DNA from: JBMNCR01 sp049366695 | GTDB taxonomy: Bacteria > Bacillota > Clostridia > Eubacteriales > Alkalibacteraceae | Length of the DNA stretch: 32,503 nucleotides | Reading direction: 5' to 3' | NCBI GenBank assembly: GCA_049366695.1 | Contig: JBMNCR010000004.1 | Span: forward strand, 1-32,503 | Part shown: positions 1 to 6,816 of the stretch, in pieces | Numbering within the stretch: position 1 is the stretch's first letter | Layout: each line of letters opens with the position of its first letter | The notes under the pieces: model-generated | Database searches by the model: none | The model's input: the letters and a program-made list of their open reading frames with translations, nothing else | Told to the model about the DNA's origin: nothing | Translations under genes and position numbers: made by a program

Positions 1-337
1 TATAGACATCATCTTCTATAACCATATTTTTAAATCGTCCTTGAAATACAGGTCCGTGTCGTTGATATTTTTTATTATAATACATTGCATAGCAAAGATT
101 TAATCCATGCATAAACTTTGATATATCACAGCCTTGGGGATCAAATTGAATATGTACATGGGTATCCATGAGACAATATGATATTATACTACATTGTAAT
201 TTCTTACAATAAAGCCCCATTAAGTTTAGATATTTAATTTTATCAGTTTCACTGCGAAAGAGAGAGATTTCGGAGATACTTCTGCAGATAATATGATGGG
301 TCCTTTCCGGATCTCGTCTACGGGCAACTCTTGGCAT
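1..337 (-). CDS. REP-associated tyrosine transposase (Y1_Tnp/RAYT), 3' end beyond window
   Basis: About 112 N-terminal residues are visible, reading MPRVARRRDPERTHHIICRS at the start. The motif HVHIQF (reverse strand) is the HUH metal-binding motif of Y1/IS200-like single-strand transposases, and the later GPVFQGRFKN stretch is characteristic of the RAYT branch. These proteins cut and join single-stranded DNA at REP palindromes. The ATG at 337 is preceded by GAGGTGAGGATA, a good ribosome site. The C-terminal part with the catalytic Tyr lies outside the window, so whether the gene is intact is unknown. A REP-like motif sits about 100 bp upstream (440-457). The domain call is firm; activity is not known. 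Confidence 0.88.
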   Translation of the reverse strand, partial: MPRVARRRDPERTHHIICRSISEISLFRSETDKIKYLNLMGLYCKKLQCSIISYCLMDTHVHIQFDPQGCDISKFMHGLNLCYAMYYNKKYQRHGPVFQGRFKNMVIEDDVY

Positions 338-439
338 TATCCTCACCTCTAGAACATATGTTTGTATAATTATTATTTCATAAATATTTTGAATTGGCAA
401 GGGAAATATCAGTAATTATTAAAAATAATATTAGAAGGT

Positions 440-457
440 AGACATGTCCCTATTGGT
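440..457. repeat. REP-like motif beside the RAYT gene
   Basis: The 18-mer agacatgtccctattggt is present here, overlapping a GTAG tetranucleotide at 438-441, a feature known from REP elements. Its exact reverse complement occurs at 5770-5787 and a copy with one mismatch at 5877-5894. The core GACATGTC is itself palindromic. Being next to a RAYT gene is the classical context for such motifs. The copies are seen directly; mobilisation by the transposase is inferred. Confidence 0.7.
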
Positions 458-577
458 GTTCTATTTATAAGTATTTATGAATATATATATTCAATTATGT
501 ACTGATATTTTTACTAATTTTATCATATTTATTTATTAATGATTTTAAAATAATTAAATATCAATATAATTCTTATA

Positions 578-623
578 ATAAAAAGTTTTAATCAACTATA
601 TGAAGTTGATTAAAACTTTTTAT
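578..623 (-). terminator. Strong hairpin terminator of the PucR-type gene
   Basis: A perfect 20-bp stem (ataaaaagttttaatcaact, 578-597, with 604-623) encloses a 6-nt loop. On the minus strand the stem includes the last codons and the TAA stop of the regulator gene and ends in a T-rich run. Extending a terminator into the coding end is unusual but works because the lysine and phenylalanine codons form half of the stem. Confidence 0.8.
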
Positions 624-1857
624 CTAAATAAATGAGGATTTGAAAAGAATATTTCATAGAAAAAATATCATTTGTATTATTGAGATTAATATTTTGCAAC
701 TCTTGAATTTTTTTTATTCTATAATCAATGGTGTTACGGTGAACATTTTGTTTTTTGGCAGTTAATGGGATACTGCATCCCATATCTAAATAACAACGAA
801 TTGTGTTAACATATTCAGTTTTATATTCGCTGTCATATTTTAGTAATCCTAGCAAACGACTATCACAAAATTTTTCTAGATTATAGTGTTCTGATATAAT
901 ATCCAGACCATGATAATATCGATAATTATCATAATCATATATATATATATTGTTATCTGATAATTTTATTCCAAGCTCAATAGCTTTTTTTGCCTCGATA
1001 TAACCTTCCTTAATAACAGAAATATGATTTATGCATGAACTAAAACCTATTGAAATTTTACGTTTTTGAATGAGATTTGGTATCATTTTTTTTAAATCGG
1101 AAATATAATATGATTTTTCTTTATCTATTGGAAGTATATAAACTACTCGATCATCATATACAGTCGAAATACTATTATACATGGAAAGATTTAGGTTTTT
1201 TTTGATATAAGGTGCTGGAAGATAAAGATTCTCGTTTCCAGTATACTGTGCTATAACAACTAACCAATTTCTACCCTCTGGAAAATCTAATAGCTTTGAT
1301 CGCTGAGTGATGATTTCTAAATCGATTTCATTTGTTTGAAGAAGATGTAATAGAAAATATTCTTTAGAATCTCCTTTTGCATAATGAAAACTGGGATCTT
1401 TTACTATAACATATTCGATGATTTCTCTCAGAGTTTCATGAAGCTCTAATGCCTCTTCTTCAAAGTGAGAACACCACTCAATTACATCTAGAAAACCTGA
1501 TACCTTCCCATCGATTTCAAACTGGCTACTGATAAAGCGATTTTCTAAGAAATCTAACTTGTAAATTCTACTAATTTTTTCACCCTTAAGGACTTGTGAT
1601 ACTAATCCATTTCTTTGGGCAAGTTCAAAGTTAGTTACGGGAATGTAGCCATCTTGAAGTATTGTGTTCATTAAAGGGTCGTCATATACTCCATATTGAG
1701 CTGTGGCAATATTGCGTAGAGTGGTATCATAGAGCATAATAGGATTTTTAAAGAGCACAGAAGCTTCATCTAATATTTGCTGTAGACCTTTACCACTGGT
1801 CATAGCTTTATATAATTTTTCTTTCATATTTAGAACATTATATTTACCAATTTCCAT
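610..1857 (-). CDS. PucR/CdaR-family transcriptional regulator
   Basis: 415 residues. The C-terminal 60 residues hold the PucR-type helix-turn-helix (CYLDMGCSIPLTAKKQNVHR followed by NTIDYRIKKI), typical of regulators ending in HTH_30. The middle section, around SIGFSSCINHISVIKEGYIE and AKKAIELG, fits the GGDEF-like segment that precedes this HTH in CdaR/PucR proteins. The N-terminus looks like a ligand-sensing region of no family I can name. The ATG at 1857 follows AGAGGAAG at a suitable distance. The gene is divergent from the Tat/flavoprotein operon (178 bp apart), so it most likely controls that operon in response to the reductase's substrate. That role is inferred from position. It ends in its own hairpin terminator. 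Confidence 0.85.
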   Translation of the reverse strand: MEIGKYNVLNMKEKLYKAMTSGKGLQQILDEASVLFKNPIMLYDTTLRNIATAQYGVYDDPLMNTILQDGYIPVTNFELAQRNGLVSQVLKGEKISRIYKLDFLENRFISSQFEIDGKVSGFLDVIEWCSHFEEEALELHETLREIIEYVIVKDPSFHYAKGDSKEYFLLHLLQTNEIDLEIITQRSKLLDFPEGRNWLVVIAQYTGNENLYLPAPYIKKNLNLSMYNSISTVYDDRVVYILPIDKEKSYYISDLKKMIPNLIQKRKISIGFSSCINHISVIKEGYIEAKKAIELGIKLSDNNIYIYDYDNYRYYHGLDIISEHYNLEKFCDSRLLGLLKYDSEYKTEYVNTIRCYLDMGCSIPLTAKKQNVHRNTIDYRIKKIQELQNINLNNTNDIFSMKYSFQILIYLDKKF

Positions 1858-1939
1858 AGGATACTTCCTCTCGTGCTGTAAATTTTACAAAAAGTTATCA
1901 TTAAGTTTTGACCTTTTCACATATTCTATCAAGTGCAGA

Positions 1940-1995
1940 TATGATATATTTTAAACAATGATTTGAGTGATGTATTCTTAATATTATATATCATA
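1940..1995. promoter_or_regulatory. Inverted repeat in the divergent regulator/Tat-operon gap
   Basis: The 178-bp gap between the two start codons contains tatgatatat (1940-1949) and its exact reverse complement atatatcata (1986-1995), with 36 bp between the arms. It lies in AT-rich DNA where promoter elements for the flavoprotein operon must sit, just upstream of the AGGAGG at about 2024. It could be an operator for the PucR-type protein, but 10-bp AT-only-like arms can arise by chance in this composition. Confidence 0.3.
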
Positions 1996-2035
1996 CCATA
2001 CATTATATTATACATATTATTATAGGAGGTCAATT

Positions 2036-3718
2036 ATGAAAAATGAAATTGATAACAAAGGTATATCTAGAAGAGATTTTTTGAAAGGTGCTACTGCTGG
2101 TGTGGTGACAATTGCTGCTGCTAGTACGTTAAGTGCTTGCACACCATCTTCTTCAAATGATACTAATGGAAAAAATGAATTGGATATTAAGCATACATGG
2201 GATATGCCACCTAAAGAAATCAAAGATAGTCAAATAGCTAGTACTGTGGATTCTGATGTAGTTGTTATTGGAGCAGGAATTGCAGGAATGTCAGCTTTTC
2301 TAGCTGCAAATGAATCAGGAGCGCACGGAGTAATAATAGAAAAAACTTCTTCATATAGTGCAAGAGGTTTAGATAATGGTGCAATAGATTCTAGGTTGCA
2401 AAAGGCAGCAGGTATTAAAATTGATAAAGGTGCAATAGTTAATGATTTAATGCAAGCTTCTGGCTATAAAGCTAATGGACAACTATTGAAGTTGTGGGCT
2501 GACAAATCTGGAGAAGTATTTGATTATATTATTGATATGGTAGAGTCTAATGGCGGTGTATGTTCAATTGGTGAAGCTGGAGAAGGCTCATTAGATACTG
2601 AAGGTTTTTGGCAACGTGTATACCCTACTGACCATGTATTTGGGACAATGGTACACAAAGCACAACAAGATGTTGTAGGCTTAATGGAAGCACGTGGGAT
2701 CGAATTTGGTGGACAATCATATTATAACACTTCTGCAGAACAGTTAATAAAAGATGATTCTGGTAGAATAGTAGGAGTAATTGCCATGAATAAAGATGGA
2801 GAGTATATTAAATACAATGCAAGTAAAGCAGTGATTTTAGCAACAGGTGATTATGCTGCTAATCAAGAAATGGTAGATGCGTGGTGTCCTATTGCTAATC
2901 AAGTTGATGGAACTACATATATAAAAGAAGGTACTAATACTGGTGATGGTATTAATATGGCAATGTGGTCTGGTGCAAGCATTCAAAAAGGTGCTCATGC
3001 TCCAATGATACATCCTATATTTGGTGGAGGAGCGTTGAGTACTGCTTCACTATTGCGAGTGAATAGAGATGCTATGCGTTTTTGCAATGAAGATACTCCT
3101 CTTCCAGGAATAACAAATAGTGTGCTTATTGCGCCAGATAATATTGTATGGACTATTTTCGATTCTAATTATGAGGAACAATTGCCAAAAATGACTCATT
3201 TAAGTAATTATAATTTCAACACTTCTGGACCTTTATATTTTGCAGATGGCAGAACACAATTTACTGATCCACCTTCCGTTTCTGTAAAAGTTTCTTTAGA
3301 GGAAGGTACCGTCGTTAAAGGAGAAACTATTGAAGAATTAGCTAGTGCAATGGGAGTGCCTAAAGATAATCTGGTATCTACCGTAGACCGTTACAATAAA
3401 TTAGGTGATCAAGGTAAAGATGAAGACTTCAATAAAGATATAAAAAATATGAATCCAATAAAAGTAGGACCATTTTATGCTTCTAAGGTTCCAGCAAAAA
3501 TGTTAGTTATAGTTGGAGGCTTGAATGTGGATTATAGATTAAGAGTACTTGATAAAGAGGACAAACCGATGGAAGGCTTATATGCTATAGGGAATGTCCA
3601 AGGTAATTTCTTTGGTAATGATTATGCATTAGTAGCACCAGGTATAAGTCATGGTAGATGTCTTACATTGGGTAGGTTGATTGGACAAGCGGTTGCTAAA
3701 GATGAATATGTGTTATAA
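2036..3718 (+). CDS. Tat-exported FAD-dependent reductase, fumarate-reductase-flavoprotein superfamily
   Basis: 560 residues. The N-terminus has a twin-arginine signal (S11-R12-R13-D-F-L-K), a hydrophobic stretch and a lipobox LSAC ending at Cys35, so the protein is exported folded and probably lipid-anchored. VVVIGAGIAGMSAF (GxGxxG at 79-84) is the FAD-binding fold. IHP (325-327) sits where fumarate reductases have HPT, and GLYAIGN (514-520) is the usual second flavin segment. The residues expected for fumarate reduction are not obvious: the usual His before the last Gly-Gly is replaced (MLVIVGG, 489-495), and the R-G-x-G after the HP motif is absent. I therefore call a reductase or dehydrogenase of unknown substrate. 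No heme or FMN domain is fused; the FMN protein at the operon's end is the likely electron donor. AGGAGGTCAATT precedes the ATG. Confidence 0.88.
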   Translation: MKNEIDNKGISRRDFLKGATAGVVTIAAASTLSACTPSSSNDTNGKNELDIKHTWDMPPKEIKDSQIASTVDSDVVVIGAGIAGMSAFLAANESGAHGVIIEKTSSYSARGLDNGAIDSRLQKAAGIKIDKGAIVNDLMQASGYKANGQLLKLWADKSGEVFDYIIDMVESNGGVCSIGEAGEGSLDTEGFWQRVYPTDHVFGTMVHKAQQDVVGLMEARGIEFGGQSYYNTSAEQLIKDDSGRIVGVIAMNKDGEYIKYNASKAVILATGDYAANQEMVDAWCPIANQVDGTTYIKEGTNTGDGINMAMWSGASIQKGAHAPMIHPIFGGGALSTASLLRVNRDAMRFCNEDTPLPGITNSVLIAPDNIVWTIFDSNYEEQLPKMTHLSNYNFNTSGPLYFADGRTQFTDPPSVSVKVSLEEGTVVKGETIEELASAMGVPKDNLVSTVDRYNKLGDQGKDEDFNKDIKNMNPIKVGPFYASKVPAKMLVIVGGLNVDYRLRVLDKEDKPMEGLYAIGNVQGNFFGNDYALVAPGISHGRCLTLGRLIGQAVAKDEYVL

Positions 3719-3776
3719 TTTACTAAATAATATTGGGTAATAAACTAAGATTAGTAATAGAGAGGAAAGGTTATTT

Positions 3777-4160
3777 ATGAGAATTGGTATGTTAGAATTA
3801 TTGGTAATTTTGATAGTTGCATTACTCGTTCTTGGTCCAGAAAAAATGCCTTTATATGCTCAAAAGACTGGGAAGTTTCTAAATACATTGAAAGATTATA
3901 CTGGGAAATTAACAAAAGATATTCAAGAGAACATTGTAGAACCATTTGAAGAAGTTCAAAAACCTATTAAAGAAGCTACGGAACCTTTAACTAATATTAC
4001 AGATGTAATGACTAAACCAGTAGAAGAAATGAAGAAGTCAATTAATAGTATTGGAAAAGCATCAAATAAAGATGTGGTTGATTCTGAGAATGATGAAAGC
4101 ACAATAAATATTCAAGTTGAAAAGAAAGATACTGAAGGAATAATAGAGAACCATTCATAA
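3777..4160 (+). CDS. Tat translocase TatA/B-family protein, long TatB-like form
   Basis: 127 residues. It has one N-terminal membrane helix (about 5-20), the hinge LGPEKMP, and then a charged amphipathic helix starting YAQKTGKFLN. That is the TatA/TatB layout. A Glu early in the helix (GMLELL, E7) and the long acidic tail of about 80 residues resemble TatB more than TatA, while the next gene encodes a short canonical TatA. TatB normally binds the signal peptide together with TatC. Many Gram-positives lack a separate TatB, so the TatB role here is inferred. The gene lies 58 bp after the flavoprotein and is preceded by GAGAGGAAAGG. Confidence 0.85.
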   Translation: MRIGMLELLVILIVALLVLGPEKMPLYAQKTGKFLNTLKDYTGKLTKDIQENIVEPFEEVQKPIKEATEPLTNITDVMTKPVEEMKKSINSIGKASNKDVVDSENDESTINIQVEKKDTEGIIENHS

Positions 4161-4253
4161 TCGTAGTAACTGAAGTAGTTAATATATGTATTTTCCGAAA
4201 AAAATAATAATAGCACAGATATTTACTCAATTGACAAAAGGAGAGAAAATTTT

Positions 4254-4433
4254 ATGTTAGGAAGATTTGGACCTACAGAATTATTAATAATATTAGTAAT
4301 TGCATTGCTGATATTTGGACCTAAACAATTGCCTAAGCTAGGTAAGACATTTGGTAAAACTATTAAAAGTTTTAAAGATGGCGTTGAAGACGATGATATT
4401 AAAGACACCTCAATTAGTAATGAAGAAAGCTAG
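4254..4433 (+). CDS. tatA: Sec-independent translocase TatA (59 aa)
   Basis: This short gene encodes MLGRFGPTELLIILVIALLI followed by FGPKQLPKLGKTFGKTIKSF, a textbook TatA: one membrane helix, the FGP hinge and an amphipathic helix with an acidic end. TatA oligomers make the passage for folded Tat substrates. The ATG at 4254 follows AAAGGAGAG at normal spacing. The stop at 4431-4433 lies 18 bp before tatC. It is the second TatA/B-family gene in the operon, after the longer TatB-like one. Confidence 0.93.
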   Translation: MLGRFGPTELLIILVIALLIFGPKQLPKLGKTFGKTIKSFKDGVEDDDIKDTSISNEES

Positions 4434-4451
4434 ATTTAGGAGACGATTATA

Positions 4452-5207
4452 TTGAAAAAAAATAAAAAAACTGATGTTATGGGCGTCATTGAACATTTAG
4501 CAGAATTTAGAAAAAGATTGATTATAGTTATCGTATATTTTGCTATTATTACATTAGTTAGTTTTAATTTTTCAGATAATATTGTCAAACTTATGATAGA
4601 AAGTGCACAAGAGTTAGGTTATCAATTAGTTTATTTAGCTCCTGGAGAACTATTATCACAATATATAAAATTATCAATTATTTGTGGAATAGTATTCTCA
4701 TCACCAATAATATTAGTGCAAACTTGGTCATTTATTCGCCCAGGTTTAAAAAAAAGCGAGAGTACGATTGGATTTTTAACTCTATTTGCTGGATTAATTT
4801 GTTTTTTAATTGGTGCAATATTTTCTTATATTATTGTAATGCCATTAATATTAAGTTTTTTCATAAATATAGATCAATACCAAACTGTGGCTGCAACAAT
4901 TTCAATACAAAACTATTTAAACTTTGTATTCTCTACATTGATTAGTTTTGGTATTGTCTTCGAAATGCCAATTATTACTGTAATGCTTACTCAAATAGGG
5001 TTGCTAAAACCACAATGGTTGATAAAAAGTCGTAGAATAGTAATTGTTGTAATCTTTGTGGTAGGTGCAATTATTACACCGCCAGATATAATTTCTCAAA
5101 TATTAATATCTATACCAATGCTAATATTATTTGAAATTAGTATCATATTAAGCAAGATAATTAATAGAAAAAAAATAAAAAAAGACATTGAATTAGGTTA
5201 TGATTAA
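4452..5207 (+). CDS. tatC: Sec-independent translocase TatC
   Basis: 251 residues with six predicted membrane helices. It starts with VMGVIEHLAEFRKRLI, matching the TatC N-terminal motif (HLxELRxR) in which E and R contact the twin-arginine signal. SFIRPGLKKSE and FGIVFEMPIITVML are further TatC signatures, and the late segment GAIITPPDIISQ is conserved. The start is TTG at 4452 with AGGAG nine bases upstream. TatC is the signal-peptide receptor. Linked with tatA, the TatB-like gene and the twin-arginine flavoprotein, it completes a full export set for that protein. Confidence 0.96.
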   Translation: MKKNKKTDVMGVIEHLAEFRKRLIIVIVYFAIITLVSFNFSDNIVKLMIESAQELGYQLVYLAPGELLSQYIKLSIICGIVFSSPIILVQTWSFIRPGLKKSESTIGFLTLFAGLICFLIGAIFSYIIVMPLILSFFINIDQYQTVAATISIQNYLNFVFSTLISFGIVFEMPIITVMLTQIGLLKPQWLIKSRRIVIVVIFVVGAIITPPDIISQILISIPMLILFEISIILSKIINRKKIKKDIELGYD

Positions 5208-5230
5208 CTTATCAATAAAAGGGAGAAAAA

Positions 5231-5584
5231 ATGAATAATAATAAATTAAAAATAATGGTTATAGTAACAGTTGTTTTAATGGCAGTATTTATGGTAGCTG
5301 GATGTAGTTCTAGTGTAAAGTATACTGATGGTACATATGATGGAGTCGGTGTTGGAATACATGGAGATGTAAATGTGGAAGTAAAAGTAGCAGAAGGGAA
5401 AATATCACAAGTGTCTGTTGTTTCTCACAATGAAACAGAAGGTGTTGGAACTATGGCAATAAATGACTTGCCTGAAATGATTGTAGAAGCACAATCTACA
5501 GAAGTAGAGGTAGTAACTGGTGCAACTATTACTTCAAATGCAATCATTGAAGCAGTAAATAGCGCTCTAGAAACTGCAAAATAG
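5231..5584 (+). CDS. FMN-binding-domain lipoprotein, probable extracellular electron carrier
   Basis: 117 residues. A hydrophobic signal ends in the lipobox VAGC (Cys25). The rest is one FMN_bind domain: YTDGTYDGVGVG, the strand VNVEVKVAEGKISQVSV, and the terminal motif VVTGATITS (95-102). In this family (NqrC/RnfG-like, PplA) ApbE attaches FMN to the Thr of an S/T-G-A-T motif, here Thr99. It is the last gene of the Tat/flavoprotein operon and followed by a terminator. The likely role is passing electrons from a membrane donor to the lipid-anchored FAD enzyme. No ApbE or membrane donor is encoded in this window, so flavinylation and the electron source are inferred. AAAGGGAG precedes the ATG. 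Confidence 0.88.
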   Translation: MNNNKLKIMVIVTVVLMAVFMVAGCSSSVKYTDGTYDGVGVGIHGDVNVEVKVAEGKISQVSVVSHNETEGVGTMAINDLPEMIVEAQSTEVEVVTGATITSNAIIEAVNSALETAK

Positions 5585-5638
5585 TTAATAGTTTGAAAAG
5601 ATAAAACAAGCAATACCCCCCACATATAATAATATATA

Positions 5639-5690
5639 AAAAATGGTGTAAATAAACATTCATGATGTTTATTTGCACCATTTTTATTTA
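5639..5690 (+). terminator. Terminator of the Tat/flavoprotein operon
   Basis: A 21-bp stem (aaaaatggtgtaaataaaca plus t, 5639-5659, pairing with 5665-5685) contains one G-U pair and a 5-nt loop, and ends in TTTTTATTTA. It lies 55 bp after the FMN-binding gene. It could act in both directions because the stem starts with A's and ends with T's. Confidence 0.85.
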
Positions 5691-5769
5691 ATAAACAAAC
5701 AATAAACTGGTTTTCATTAAGATTCAATCATATTGCTTTATACTTTATATTATTTGCATTAATAAGGAA

Positions 5770-5894
5770 ACCAATAGGGACATGTCTCTCTCAATCCTAT
5801 ATTTAACCTAAACAAGCAAAAATAGTGGAATAAAATTATTTTGCTGTTTTTATTGGGTTAAATTGTAGATTAGGAAAGACATGTCCCTAATGGT
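5770..5894. repeat. 125-bp fold-back element with REP-like ends
   Basis: The left end accaatagggacatgtct (5770-5787) and the right end agacatgtccctaatggt (5877-5894) are inverted copies with one mismatch. The interior is also an imperfect palindrome: tttaacc / gggttaaa and agcaaaa / ttttgct pair in register, so most of the element can form one hairpin. The left end is the exact reverse complement of the 18-mer beside the RAYT gene (440-457). This is the shape of a pair of REP units (BIME-like) or a MITE. It contains no gene. Confidence 0.75.
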
Positions 5895-6010
5895 TTTGTA
5901 ATTTAGGAAAAGCAAGATGTTAACTATATAAGATTTTTGTTATAATAAAAAAATATACTCTATATAATGAGACTTAATTTATAATAACAATTCAGAAAGG
6001 ATTGGTAAAA

Positions 6011-6694
6011 ATGCAATATAAGATATTGGTTGTAGAAGATGAAGCCGATATAAACGGATTGCTGGTTAAAATATTAAATGAAGCCAATTATCAAGAGATA
6101 CAGGCTTTTTCGGGGACAGAAGCAAAACTACTGTTAGAAAAAGAAATTCCTGACCTTATTTTACTTGACCTTATGATTCCGGGCATTTCGGGAGAAGAAT
6201 TATTACAAGATATTCGAGTAAATATGCATTGTAACGTGCCAGTTCTGGTGATTTCTGCAAAAGATTCTCTAGGTGATAAGGTATCTTTATTAAAGAATGG
6301 TGCAGACGATTATATTACGAAGCCATTTGAGCCGGAGGAAGTGATTGCAAGAGTGCAGGCAAGTTTAAGGCGTAGTGGTAAGGAAAATGTTTCTGAAAAA
6401 ACTTTGACTTATAAAAATCTTAAACTTTACCCTCGATCAAGAAAAGCAATGATTGATGGAAAAGAGCTTGTACTGACTGCACATGAATATGATATTCTTT
6501 TCCTGCTCATGCAAAATCCAGAGAAAGTATATTCCAGAGAAAGTCTGTATGAACTGGTATGGCATGGTGGATATTATGGAGAAAATAACACAGTAAATGT
6601 TCACGTCAGTAATTTGAGAAAGAAAATAAAAGAGACAGACTCTACAATAGAATATATTCAAACTGTATATGGTATTGGATTTAAGCTGCAATGA
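6011..6694 (+). CDS. OmpR-family response regulator
   Basis: 227 residues. The receiver domain has acidic residues at 10-11, the phosphate-accepting Asp53 in LLDLMIP, and Lys104 in ITKPF. The C-terminal winged helix (KLYPRSRKAMIDGKELVLTA onward, ending VHVSNLRKKI and YIQTVYGIGFKL) is typical of OmpR/PhoB. An upstream in-frame TTG at 6002 is too close to the ribosome site; AAAGGA at 5996-6001 is well placed for ATG 6011. The kinase partner is at 8547-9503, on the far side of an ABC ATPase and a permease. It probably switches on those transporter genes (see the repeats at 6712-6741). Confidence 0.93.
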   Translation: MQYKILVVEDEADINGLLVKILNEANYQEIQAFSGTEAKLLLEKEIPDLILLDLMIPGISGEELLQDIRVNMHCNVPVLVISAKDSLGDKVSLLKNGADDYITKPFEPEEVIARVQASLRRSGKENVSEKTLTYKNLKLYPRSRKAMIDGKELVLTAHEYDILFLLMQNPEKVYSRESLYELVWHGGYYGENNTVNVHVSNLRKKIKETDSTIEYIQTVYGIGFKLQ

Positions 6695-6711
6695 AAATCT
6701 TTATTACTTCT

Positions 6712-6795
6712 TTAAAAGTTCTTTATGACTTATTAAAAGTTGAAATAGTACAATACATTTGTCAATAAGGATAGCCCCTAGTTAACAAATGTATT
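6712..6795 (+). promoter_or_regulatory. Direct repeats, promoter and hairpin before the ABC genes
   Basis: TTAAAAGTT occurs at 6712-6720 and again at 6733-6741, exactly 21 bp apart, with a weaker copy TTATGACTT between them at 6723-6731. Evenly spaced direct repeats on one helix face are what OmpR-type regulators bind. A possible promoter overlaps them (ATGACT 6725-6730, 18 bp, TACAAT 6749-6754). Downstream, aatacatttgt (6752-6762) and acaaatgtatt (6785-6795) can form an 11-bp stem in the leader, ahead of the ATPase ribosome site at about 6805. Confidence 0.5.
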
Positions 6796-6816
6796 TTCGA
6801 AAATGGAGGTAATGAG

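Noticed and set aside
4042..4230. Minus-strand frame across the TatB-like gene end
   Set aside because: Composition is low-complexity and it is antisense to a well-supported gene with no ribosome site.
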